This document shows, one piece after another, positions 6,724 to 14,153 of a stretch of 21,800 bases of DNA. Position 1 is the stretch's first letter; each line of letters opens with the position of its first letter. The translations under genes and the position numbers were made by a program. The notes beneath the pieces are model-generated. The model searched no databases, had not been told where the DNA came from, and saw only the letters and a program-made list of their open reading frames with translations. This stretch comes from CAYFKJ01 sp964528595 (GTDB lineage: Bacteria > Pseudomonadota > Alphaproteobacteria > UBA2966), in NCBI GenBank assembly GCA_964528595.1, contig CAZGTM010000060.1, forward strand, positions 1 to 21,800, written 5' to 3'.

Positions 6724-8103
6724 ATGGCAACACCGCTCCCCCCTTCGCAGCGTCTGGCGGCCCATGCCGCCACGACGGTCTATGACGATCTCCCCGCGGC
6801 TGCCGTCCAGGCCGCCAAACGCAGTACCCTCGATACGCTCGGCGCCATGCTCGCCGGCACGGCGGCGCCGGGGATCGATATCCTGGTCGCCATGGCGAAA
6901 TCATGGAGCGGCAACGGCGAAGCCACCGTCATGGGACATGACATGAGGCTCCCGGCTCCCGTGGCGGCATGGTGCAACGGCAGCATGGCGCGGGCGCTCG
7001 AGGTCGATGACTGCGTGGATTTCCTTCCCGTCCATCCCTCGGCTTCATGCGTACCGGCGCTACTGGCCCTGGCTGAACTCAAGCGCGGGATGTCGGGGCG
7101 CGACTTCGTCACCGCCTTGGCCGTCGGCCAGGACGTCATTATCCGCATGGGCCTGGTCGTTCGCGAAAACGCCATGCAGAGCGGCCGCAACAACATGTTC
7201 AAAATATTCGGCCCGGCGGCGGCGATCGCCAATGCCTTGGGCCAGGATGCCGACACGGCGCTTAACACTTTGGGTATCTCGTTTTCGCATGCCGTGGGTG
7301 ACGGACAATGCGCCATCGACGGCGCGCTTTCGTTGCGCCTCCAGCAAGGTATCGTCGCCCAGGGAGCCTTGCTTTCGGGCTTGCTCGCGGAGCAGGACTT
7401 CACCGGCGCGAAAGATTTTCTGCTGGGACCGTTCGGCTATCTGACCGCTTTCGAGCCCGACCCGCGGCTGGAGTATTTCGAAGACCTGGGAAGCAGGTTC
7501 ATGGGCGAGGAAATTTCCATCAAGCCCTACGCAACCTGCCGCGCGACGCACGCCGCCATTGATCTCGCGTTGGACTGGCGGCAGAGAGCCGGAGACGCTC
7601 AACCGGAATTCGACAAGATCACCATCGAGGTGACCCCCGAGGTCGACAATCTCGTCGGATCACCGAGGGAAAAGCACCTCAGGCCCAGGTCCCCCGCCGG
7701 CGCGCAGTTTTCCTTGCTCTACTCGGTAGCCGCCGCCCTGGTTCGCGGCAAGGTTTCGATCGGCGAAATCCAGCCGGCGTCGTATACCGACGAAACGATA
7801 CTTGCCGTCGCCGAGAAAATAGCGGTCAGCGCCGACGAAGCGCTGAGAACCGATAAGGTCGTCGGTTGCACCAGAATGCACATCGACGGTCCGAACAAAG
7901 CGAGGGAGACGCTCGAAAGCGCCGACCCTTCGGGAAGCCCCACCAAACCTCTCGATTTCGCCGGCTGCGCCGACAAGTTCGCGGCGTTGGCCGAAAGCGG
8001 AATAAAGCCGCCCAAGTCCGGGCAAATCGAAGAAATTGTCGACTTGGTGTCTCGGCTCGAGAGCCTCGATGACGTCTCTGTCATCGCGGACAGGGTCGGC
8101 TGA
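6724..8103 (+). CDS. MmgE/PrpD family protein inserted between the two permease genes
   Basis: This 459-residue cytoplasmic protein belongs to the MmgE/PrpD superfamily (2-methylcitrate dehydratase, cis-aconitate decarboxylase, iminodisuccinate epimerase and many uncharacterised members). Visible landmarks are the N-terminal helical domain with LDTLGAMLAGT, MARALEVDDCVDF (E93, D95, D96) with VHPSASCVPALLALAE after it, and IKPYATCRATHAAIDLAL in the second domain. The start ATG at 6724 is one base after the livH stop, and livM follows 9 bases after its stop, so it is co-transcribed with the transporter. Family members add, remove or rearrange groups on carboxylic acids, so it probably acts on the imported substrate or an early intermediate. 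The reaction cannot be predicted: PrpD-like members in such operons have no general assigned function. Confidence 0.88.
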   Translation: MATPLPPSQRLAAHAATTVYDDLPAAAVQAAKRSTLDTLGAMLAGTAAPGIDILVAMAKSWSGNGEATVMGHDMRLPAPVAAWCNGSMARALEVDDCVDFLPVHPSASCVPALLALAELKRGMSGRDFVTALAVGQDVIIRMGLVVRENAMQSGRNNMFKIFGPAAAIANALGQDADTALNTLGISFSHAVGDGQCAIDGALSLRLQQGIVAQGALLSGLLAEQDFTGAKDFLLGPFGYLTAFEPDPRLEYFEDLGSRFMGEEISIKPYATCRATHAAIDLALDWRQRAGDAQPEFDKITIEVTPEVDNLVGSPREKHLRPRSPAGAQFSLLYSVAAALVRGKVSIGEIQPASYTDETILAVAEKIAVSADEALRTDKVVGCTRMHIDGPNKARETLESADPSGSPTKPLDFAGCADKFAALAESGIKPPKSGQIEEIVDLVSRLESLDDVSVIADRVG

Positions 8104-8112
8104 GGCGGGGAC

Positions 8113-9087
8113 ATGAGGCAGGCCCGCAAAAAGGACTTGAACCGCAGCGTCTGGTTGCCCATCGCGGTGGTGATCCTCGCTTTACCTCTTGTTGGGGGCG
8201 ACGGCTACTATCTGAACGTCCTCAATTTCGTGGCTCTCTATTCGATGGTCGCCGTGGGCCTGTGTTTGCTGGTCGGCTACTGCGGTCAGCTGTCTATTTC
8301 ACATTCGGCTTTTTTCGCCATCGGCGCATATAGTTCGGCGGTCTTAAGTCTGCGTTTTGGTCTGCATCCCTTTGCGGCAATCCTCCTGTCGCAATTGATT
8401 TCCGCCGTCGTCGCCCTGGGCATCGGAGCCGTCGTGCTTCGCCTCAAGGGGCACTATCTGGCGATCGCCACGCTAAGTTTCACCATCATCGTCGAAGTCA
8501 TCATCGTAGAGGCCGCCTGGCTAACCGGGGGTCTCCAGGGGTTAAGCGGCATCCCGCCGCTGTCGTTTGGCGCCTTCGAATTCGACACCGACCTGAGCGT
8601 CTACTACGTCGTCTGGCCGATCTTGCTACTGATGCTGCTCTTTGCCCTCAACCTGATCGATTCGCGCTTTGGCCGGGTCATCAAAGGCATTCGGGAAAAT
8701 GAAGACGTCGTACGTTTGTTCGGCGTCGATGTTCGCGCCTATAAAGTGAAAGTCTTCATCCTGTCCTCGGTCTACGCCTCCCTCGCGGGCAGCCTCTATG
8801 CCCATTTCCTGAGCTTCGTGTCGCCCACGGCGGCATCGCTCACGTTCGCCATAGATATCATCATGGTGCTGGCGTTCGGCGGTTTCAATCTCATCTGGGG
8901 AGCCATGCTGGGCGCGGCGGCGATCACCTATCTGATCGAATACCTAACCGAGTTCGCGGACTTCAAAAGAGTGGCGTTCGGGGTCGCGCTGGTCGTCATC
9001 ATGATGATCTTTCCGAGCGGCCTGCTGCCGGGCCTGCAGCGCTGGTTGCGCGCCGGCCTCGGTTCCCTGAAGGGAGCCCGGCAATGA
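8113..9087 (+). CDS. livM: LIV-type ABC transporter permease (LivM family)
   Basis: This 324-residue second inner-membrane permease of the LIV-type importer contains YSMVAVGLCLLVGYCGQLSI followed by SHSAFFAIGAYSSA, LKGHYLAIATLSF, GGLQGLSGIP, and the ATPase-contact loop SRFGRVIKGIRENEDVVRLF, all LivM hallmarks. It ends with FGGFNLIWGAMLGAA and FPSGLLPGLQ. ATG at 8113 has the purine-rich GAGGCGGGG just upstream. The stop overlaps the start of livG as ATGA. Its length is normal and nothing is missing. Confidence 0.93.
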   Translation: MRQARKKDLNRSVWLPIAVVILALPLVGGDGYYLNVLNFVALYSMVAVGLCLLVGYCGQLSISHSAFFAIGAYSSAVLSLRFGLHPFAAILLSQLISAVVALGIGAVVLRLKGHYLAIATLSFTIIVEVIIVEAAWLTGGLQGLSGIPPLSFGAFEFDTDLSVYYVVWPILLLMLLFALNLIDSRFGRVIKGIRENEDVVRLFGVDVRAYKVKVFILSSVYASLAGSLYAHFLSFVSPTAASLTFAIDIIMVLAFGGFNLIWGAMLGAAAITYLIEYLTEFADFKRVAFGVALVVIMMIFPSGLLPGLQRWLRAGLGSLKGARQ

Positions 9088-9851
9088 TGCTCGAACTCAA
9101 CAGCGTCAGCAAATCCTTCGCCGGTCTGACGGCTTTGTCCGATGTTTCGCTTGACGTGGCGGCCGGCGAAATCAAGGCGGTAATCGGCCCCAATGGCGCC
9201 GGCAAGACGACGCTTTTCAATGTGATTACGGGCCTGTTTCCGGCCAAGAGCGGCGACATCGTCATCAAGGGTGAGAGCATCACCGGATTGTCCGCGGACA
9301 AGATCGCCCGCAAGGGGCTGGCCCGGACGTTCCAGCACCCCCACCTGTTCGATACTCTCGATCTGCTGGAAAACGTCATGGTCGGACGCCACTACAGGAC
9401 CAAGGCGGATACCTTCGCCTGCGGACTGCGGCTTCCCTGGGCGCGGCGCGAAGAAGAGGAAATTCGCGACGCCGCCATGCAGCACCTTGAATTCGTCGGT
9501 CTTGGCGGAAAATCGGACCGCCGCCCGAGTGAATTGCCGCTTGGGGAACTCAGGTATCTGGAACTGGCCCGGGCGCTGGCGACGGAACCGGAAATTATCC
9601 TGCTCGATGAACCGGCCGCAGGATTGAATGATAACGAAACCGACGGATTTCGCGACTTACTTTTCAAAGTCCGCGAACGCGGCACCACCCTTCTGGTAAT
9701 CGAACACCACATGAAATTCGTTATGGAGGTTTCCGACAGCATCGCGGTGCTGAATTTCGGTGCCAAGATCGCGGACGGACGGCCGACGGAAATTCAGAAT
9801 TCACCCGACGTCATCGCCGCCTATCTGGGAACGGATGGCGACGATGATTGA
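9084..9851 (+). CDS. livG: LIV-type ABC transporter ATP-binding protein (LivG family)
   Basis: One of two cytoplasmic ATPases that power the importer. The 255-residue protein has Walker A GPNGAGKTT at residues 35-43, the Q-loop region FQHPHLFDTLDLLENVMVG, a signature helix LPLGELRYLELARAL, Walker B IILLDEPAAGLN and an H-loop ending VIEHHMKF. The signature reads LPLGE rather than the common LPYGQ or LSGGQ, a mild variation. ATG 9084 has AGGGAG 7 bases upstream and overlaps the livM stop; ATG 9087 is a less well-placed alternative. It overlaps livF by 8 bp. Confidence 0.93.
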   Translation: MMLELNSVSKSFAGLTALSDVSLDVAAGEIKAVIGPNGAGKTTLFNVITGLFPAKSGDIVIKGESITGLSADKIARKGLARTFQHPHLFDTLDLLENVMVGRHYRTKADTFACGLRLPWARREEEEIRDAAMQHLEFVGLGGKSDRRPSELPLGELRYLELARALATEPEIILLDEPAAGLNDNETDGFRDLLFKVRERGTTLLVIEHHMKFVMEVSDSIAVLNFGAKIADGRPTEIQNSPDVIAAYLGTDGDDD

Positions 9852-10557
9852 AGTCAGGAACATCGACGTCGCCTACGGCAGGGTTCCCGTTCTGAAAGAC
9901 GTATCGTTATCCGTGGCGCCGGGCGAAATCGTCACGCTGATTGGGGCCAACGGAGCCGGCAAAACAACTCTGTTCCGGGCGATTACCGGCGCCTTGCCGA
10001 AACGGCGGGGTTCCATCACCCTGGACGGACGCGACATTACCGCGTCGAGCCCGGAAAGCGTCGCCCGGGAGGGTCTCGCCGTCGTGCCCGAAGGGCGGCG
10101 GTTGTTCGGCCCGATGTCGGTTCTCGACAATCTCATGCTCGGTTCCTACCTGCGGCTTGCCAAGGGCGATAAGGCCTCGGTTGAAGAAGATCTGCAACAG
10201 GTGTTCGACCTGTTCCCCCGGCTCGCGGAACGCCGCGATCAACTCGCCCGAACCCTGTCCGGCGGGGAACAGCAGATGGTTGCCGTCAGCCGTGCCCTGA
10301 TGGCCCGCCCCAAGGTGATCCTGATGGACGAACCCTCGATCGGGCTGGCGCCCATCATCGTCCGCGAGGTTTTCGAGGTCATAAAGAAGCTCAAAGAAAG
10401 CGGAATTACCATCCTGCTCATCGAACAAAATGCCCGCATGGCCCTGAAGGTCGCAGACCGGGCGTACGTCATGGAGATGGGTAAAATCACGGCCGACGGG
10501 GACGCCCGGGAGCTCAGGCAATCCGACGTTGTCCGCAAATTGTATTTGGCCGCATGA
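9844..10557 (+). CDS. livF: LIV-type ABC transporter ATP-binding protein (LivF family)
   Basis: The second cytoplasmic ATPase of the importer, 237 residues. Walker A is GANGAGKTT at residues 34-42. The signature is LSGGEQQMVAVSRAL, Walker B VILMDEPSIGLAP, and the H-loop LLIEQNARMAL, all intact. VVPEGRRLFGPMSVLDNLMLG is characteristic of LivF. The frame is open upstream, but ATG 9844 gives the normal LivF N-terminus MIEVRNIDVAYG and a coupled 8-bp overlap with livG; ATG 9835 would add three residues. The stop TGA at 10555-10557 lies within the ribosome-binding region of the next gene. Confidence 0.94.
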   Translation: MIEVRNIDVAYGRVPVLKDVSLSVAPGEIVTLIGANGAGKTTLFRAITGALPKRRGSITLDGRDITASSPESVAREGLAVVPEGRRLFGPMSVLDNLMLGSYLRLAKGDKASVEEDLQQVFDLFPRLAERRDQLARTLSGGEQQMVAVSRALMARPKVILMDEPSIGLAPIIVREVFEVIKKLKESGITILLIEQNARMALKVADRAYVMEMGKITADGDARELRQSDVVRKLYLAA

Positions 10558-10568
10558 GGAACCGGGCA

Positions 10569-11372
10569 GTGACGGAAAAGGGATACGCATTAATCACGGG
10601 AAGCGGATCGGGGATCGGCAGGGCCATCGCTCTCGCCTTGGCCGAGAGCGGCTTTCCAACCGTCGTCAACGACATCGACAAAGGCTCCGGACAAAAGGTC
10701 GTGGATGAAATTATCGAAACCGGCGGCGAGGCCCATTTCATCCATGCCGATGTCAGCGATGGAACCGGGGTAAAGGAAATGTTCGATGACGCCGATCGCC
10801 TTTTCGGACCCCCCCGCGTTCTCGTCAACAACGCAGGCACACCTGGAAAATTTGCCCTTCTGGCGGACATGGAGGACGCTGACTGGAGCAGGAATATCGC
10901 CGTCCACATCAACGGCGCCTTCTTTTGCCTACGCCAGGCCGCACGACGCATGGCGGCGCGGGGCGGCCACATTGTCAATATCGCCTCCATTGCCGGTTTG
11001 CACGGCACTGTCGGCTCCGGCGCCTACGCCGCCGCCAAAGCCGCAGTGATCAATCTAACAAAAACAGCCGCCAAGGAACTCGCGCCTCAGGGCATTACCG
11101 TCAATGCCATCGCCCCCGGCATGGTCGCGACGCCGATAAATCAAAAGCTCGCGGACCAGGGCAGTTCGTTCATCACCGCCGCATTGGCGGGCGTTCCCTC
11201 CGGGCGCATGACGGAGCCGGCGGAAATCGCCGGGTTGGTGGCGCACCTCAGTACCGGCGGCAATTCGATAACGGGTCAGATCATTGCCCTGGACGGCGGG
11301 GCGTCGATCTCGGCCGAAATCGACCGCTTCATGCTGGGTTATCTCGGCGATCTTGGCGTCGAAGCGAATTAG
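10569..11372 (+). CDS. SDR family oxidoreductase 1 (likely hydroxyacyl-CoA dehydrogenase)
   Basis: A classical short-chain dehydrogenase/reductase of about 267 residues. Counting from GTG 10569, the cofactor motif TGSGSGIG is at 10-17 and NNAG at 87-90. The catalytic S140, Y153 and K157 are in NIASIAG and AYAAAKAAV. An aspartate at the end of strand 2 (D35) favours NAD(H). I prefer the GTG start because TGAGGA lies 8 bases before it. ATG 10554, overlapping the livF stop as ATGA but without a Shine-Dalgarno, would add five residues. Between the transporter and a CoA ligase, oxidation of a hydroxy-acid or hydroxyacyl-CoA intermediate is the likely role. The substrate cannot be told from sequence. 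Confidence 0.9.
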   Translation: MTEKGYALITGSGSGIGRAIALALAESGFPTVVNDIDKGSGQKVVDEIIETGGEAHFIHADVSDGTGVKEMFDDADRLFGPPRVLVNNAGTPGKFALLADMEDADWSRNIAVHINGAFFCLRQAARRMAARGGHIVNIASIAGLHGTVGSGAYAAAKAAVINLTKTAAKELAPQGITVNAIAPGMVATPINQKLADQGSSFITAALAGVPSGRMTEPAEIAGLVAHLSTGGNSITGQIIALDGGASISAEIDRFMLGYLGDLGVEAN

Positions 11373-11387
11373 GGGAGCCGGGTACCC

Positions 11388-12893
11388 ATGCTCACATTGG
11401 CAGATATTCCCCGTCTCGGGCAGCAGCGCTATGGCGGAAAAACAGCGATTTCCATGGGAACGGACAACCTCTCCTACGCCGCCTTCAACAAACGGGTCAA
11501 TCAGGTCGCCAACAAATTAATCGGAATGGGGGTCGAGCCCGGCGACCGGGTCGCCCTGTTTGCCAACAATTCTCTCGATTACCCGGTCGTCGTTTATGCC
11601 ATCGCGAAGTGCGCCGCCATCGCTGTGCCTGTCAATTTCCGCTTTCAGGCGAAGGAACTGGTTTACGTCCTGGCCAATGCCGAGCCGGTCGTGCTGTTCG
11701 TCGGCGCTGATTTGGCGGCGCTGGTCGACGAGGCGCTTCCCGCTTTGGATGAACCGCCGAAAGTTCTCGCCATTGAAGACCGGCCCGGCGGTGACGACGC
11801 GGAACCCGCAGTCGCGGTGGGTCCGGAATCCGCCGCGATGCTCATGTTCACCAGCGGGACGACAGGATTTCCCAAGGGTGTTTTGTTTTCACACGCGGCC
11901 TATATGGCCGTCGCCCACTGCCATCTTATCGAGGGGGACCTCGACCGGTCCGACTGCGTCATGATCCCCTTGCCGCTGTTCCACAACGGCGGGCTCAACG
12001 CGCTGCTTATGCCGACGCTCATGGTCGGCGCCGAAGCCGTCGTCACGCAGCGCGGTTTCGATCCCGGCGAAATTCTTGAAACCATCGAGAATTGCCGGGT
12101 GACCTTGACCATGCTGGTGCCCACCATGCTGGCCATGCTGGTGAACCATGCCGACGTGGGCAAATACGACCTCACCAGCCTGCGCAAGATTTGGTACGGA
12201 TCGTCTCCCATCAGCCCCACGGTTCTTAAGGCTTCGATGGATCTGTTCGATGCCGGGTTCTACCAGTTGTATGGCCAGACCGAGACGGGCATGAACTCCA
12301 TTCTGCGCCCGGAAGATCATGCCGAACGGTCACAATGCACCGGGCGGGAGATGATCAGCGCCGAACTTCGCATTGTCGATAGGGCGGGCAATGAAACGCC
12401 GTTGGGCGGCGTGGGCGAGATTATCTCGGCGCAGCGTCCGCTCGGCATGATCGGTTATTTCAAAAATCCGCAGGCGACGGATGAAGCCATTCGTGACGGA
12501 TGGATCTACACGGGCGACCTGGCCCGCGTCGAAGGCGACGGATTTTTTACCATCGTTGGCCGCACCAAAGAGATGATCATCAGCGGCGCCGAGAACATCT
12601 ATCCGAAGGAAATCGAGGACGCGCTGATGATCCATCCGGCCGTGCGCGAAGCGGCGGTATTCGGCATTCCCGACGAGGTATACGGCGAGGCCGTTTGCGC
12701 CGCCGTCGTCCTGCAACCGGACGCCGAAACGACCGATCAGGAGATCATCGCCCATTGCGAAAATCGCATCGCCCGGTACAAGCGGCCGAAACGCGTGGAG
12801 TTTCACCGGGAACTGCCGAAGAACGCGGCGGGAAAAATCACCAAAAACGAGCTTCGCGCCCCTCATTGGGCCGACCGGCAAAAGGCAATTTGA
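11388..12893 (+). CDS. AMP-forming acyl-CoA synthetase / CoA ligase
   Basis: This 501-residue ANL-superfamily enzyme activates a carboxylic acid to its CoA thioester through an acyl-adenylate. Motifs are complete: FTSGTTGFPKG phosphate-binding loop at 154-164, YGQTET at 295-300, YTGDLARVEGDGFFTIVGR with TGD at 375-377, and the C-terminal domain with PKNAAGKITKNELR holding the catalytic lysine K483. ATG 11388 follows GGGGAG by about 10 bases, 15 bases after the first SDR gene. Sitting after the importer, it most likely traps the imported acid in the cell and starts its CoA-dependent degradation. Long-chain and aromatic acid ligases are both possible. Confidence 0.93.
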   Translation: MLTLADIPRLGQQRYGGKTAISMGTDNLSYAAFNKRVNQVANKLIGMGVEPGDRVALFANNSLDYPVVVYAIAKCAAIAVPVNFRFQAKELVYVLANAEPVVLFVGADLAALVDEALPALDEPPKVLAIEDRPGGDDAEPAVAVGPESAAMLMFTSGTTGFPKGVLFSHAAYMAVAHCHLIEGDLDRSDCVMIPLPLFHNGGLNALLMPTLMVGAEAVVTQRGFDPGEILETIENCRVTLTMLVPTMLAMLVNHADVGKYDLTSLRKIWYGSSPISPTVLKASMDLFDAGFYQLYGQTETGMNSILRPEDHAERSQCTGREMISAELRIVDRAGNETPLGGVGEIISAQRPLGMIGYFKNPQATDEAIRDGWIYTGDLARVEGDGFFTIVGRTKEMIISGAENIYPKEIEDALMIHPAVREAAVFGIPDEVYGEAVCAAVVLQPDAETTDQEIIAHCENRIARYKRPKRVEFHRELPKNAAGKITKNELRAPHWADRQKAI

Positions 12894-12894
12894 G

Positions 12895-13644
12895 ATGGCC
12901 CAGGGTCAGCACGATTTAGCCGGAAAAGTAGCTTTGGTTACCGGGGCCGGCGGCGATTTAGGGCGCGGCATCGCCTTGCGGCTCCATGCCTCGGGGGCAA
13001 ATGTCCAGGTCGCCGATTTCAATCGCGAGAGGGCCATGGAGACCGCCGAGCTCATCGGAGGAGACCAGAGTTGCGTCTTTGACGCCGATATCACCGATAG
13101 CTCGGCGGTCGGCGCAATGGTCGAGGCCATTGTCGGACAGGGGGGCCGGATCGACATCCTGGTCAACAACGCCGGCGACATCCGCGACGCCCTGCTGCCG
13201 GATATGAGCGAAGCGGATTGGGACTACGTGATCGATCTTAATCTTAAGGGAGCGTTCCTGTGCGCCCGGGCCGTGTCCGCTTCGATGATCGAGCGGAAAT
13301 CGGGCCGCATCGTCAATATTTCGTCCATGGCCTACAAGGGCAACATTGGCCAGGTCAACTATGCCTCGGCCAAAGCCGGCATCGTCGGAATGACCAAGGC
13401 CTTGGGACTTGAACTGGCGCGGCACGGTATCGCTGTGAACTGCGTGGCGCCTGGAATCATCGACACGCCGAAGGCGGAAACGCTAACGCAGGAAACCAGG
13501 GACCGCCTGATCAAATTGACGCCGATGAGGCGGATGGGCCAGATCGAGGATATCGCCAACGCCGTGCATTTCTTCGCTTCCGATCAGTCCAGCTACATCA
13601 GCCGTCAGGTGCTCCATGTCAGTGGCGGAATGGAGGGATTGTGA
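12895..13644 (+). CDS. SDR family oxidoreductase 2 (FabG-like, likely beta-hydroxyacyl-CoA dehydrogenase)
   Basis: A second classical SDR, 249 residues, FabG-like. The cofactor motif TGAGGDLG is at 16-23, D41 after strand 2 favours NAD(H), NNAG is at 91-94, and the catalytic S143, Y156 and K160 are within NISSMAYKG and VNYASAK. The start ATG is one base after the ligase stop. It differs clearly from SDR 1 in sequence, so it is not a recent duplicate. Both keep full catalytic sets, so neither is an obviously dead partner as in the BbsCD dehydrogenase. Placed before the DUF35/thiolase pair, it probably makes the beta-ketoacyl-CoA that the thiolase cleaves (inference). Confidence 0.91.
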   Translation: MAQGQHDLAGKVALVTGAGGDLGRGIALRLHASGANVQVADFNRERAMETAELIGGDQSCVFDADITDSSAVGAMVEAIVGQGGRIDILVNNAGDIRDALLPDMSEADWDYVIDLNLKGAFLCARAVSASMIERKSGRIVNISSMAYKGNIGQVNYASAKAGIVGMTKALGLELARHGIAVNCVAPGIIDTPKAETLTQETRDRLIKLTPMRRMGQIEDIANAVHFFASDQSSYISRQVLHVSGGMEGL

Positions 13645-13685
13645 GATGAACCAGCGACCTTTAGTCGGAAGGCGCCTGGCCGGTG

Positions 13686-14150
13686 ATGGATAGCGGCGTC
13701 AACAGGCCGGAACAGGCGGATGGCTGGGTCCTTGTTCAACCCGGCCTGTTCACCTATCCCGTCCCGAAAGACGGGATCCCTGCACTCATGGCCAACCAGT
13801 GCCGAACCTGTTCCTCGGTCTTTTTTCCCAAGCGGGCGGTTTGTCCCACGTGTTTCACGCAAGGCGAACTGGTTGACCGAACGATAAGCGGGCGGGGTAC
13901 GGTCTACACTTCAAGCATTGTGCATATTCCGTCGCCAACCGGCATTCGCCCTCCCTACGCTTGCGGTTATGTTGATATGCCGATTGAAGGTAACGCGGGT
14001 AAGGCGCGGATCTTTGCCCTGTTCACCGGGACCGACCCGGCCGGTATTTCCTGCGGAAAGCGGGTCGACTTGGCGATCGGTGAAATCCGCAAAGACGACC
14101 AAGGTCGCTCGGTAATCGGTTACGTTTTCCGGCCGGCGGGAGGCGAGTGA
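13686..14150 (+). CDS. DUF35 zinc-ribbon/OB-fold protein, partner of the thiolase
   Basis: This 154-residue protein has an N-terminal rubredoxin-like zinc ribbon with cysteines C39, C42, C53 and C56 (CRTC...CPTC). An OB-fold domain follows with GRGTVYTSSIVHIP and a cysteine-containing IRPPYACGYVDMP. Such proteins form obligate complexes with SCP2-type thiolases or with Ltp2-like retro-aldolases and are thought to help bind CoA. Examples are BbsA in benzylsuccinate degradation and ChsH2's DUF35 domain in steroid side-chain degradation. The thiolase gene follows 3 bases after the stop. I chose ATG 13686; GTG 13683 is adjacent, and the GGAAGG at 13667 is rather far. A 15-codon ORF at 13646-13693 with its own ATG overlaps this start and could couple translation. 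Confidence 0.87.
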   Translation: MDSGVNRPEQADGWVLVQPGLFTYPVPKDGIPALMANQCRTCSSVFFPKRAVCPTCFTQGELVDRTISGRGTVYTSSIVHIPSPTGIRPPYACGYVDMPIEGNAGKARIFALFTGTDPAGISCGKRVDLAIGEIRKDDQGRSVIGYVFRPAGGE

Positions 14151-14153
14151 CCG

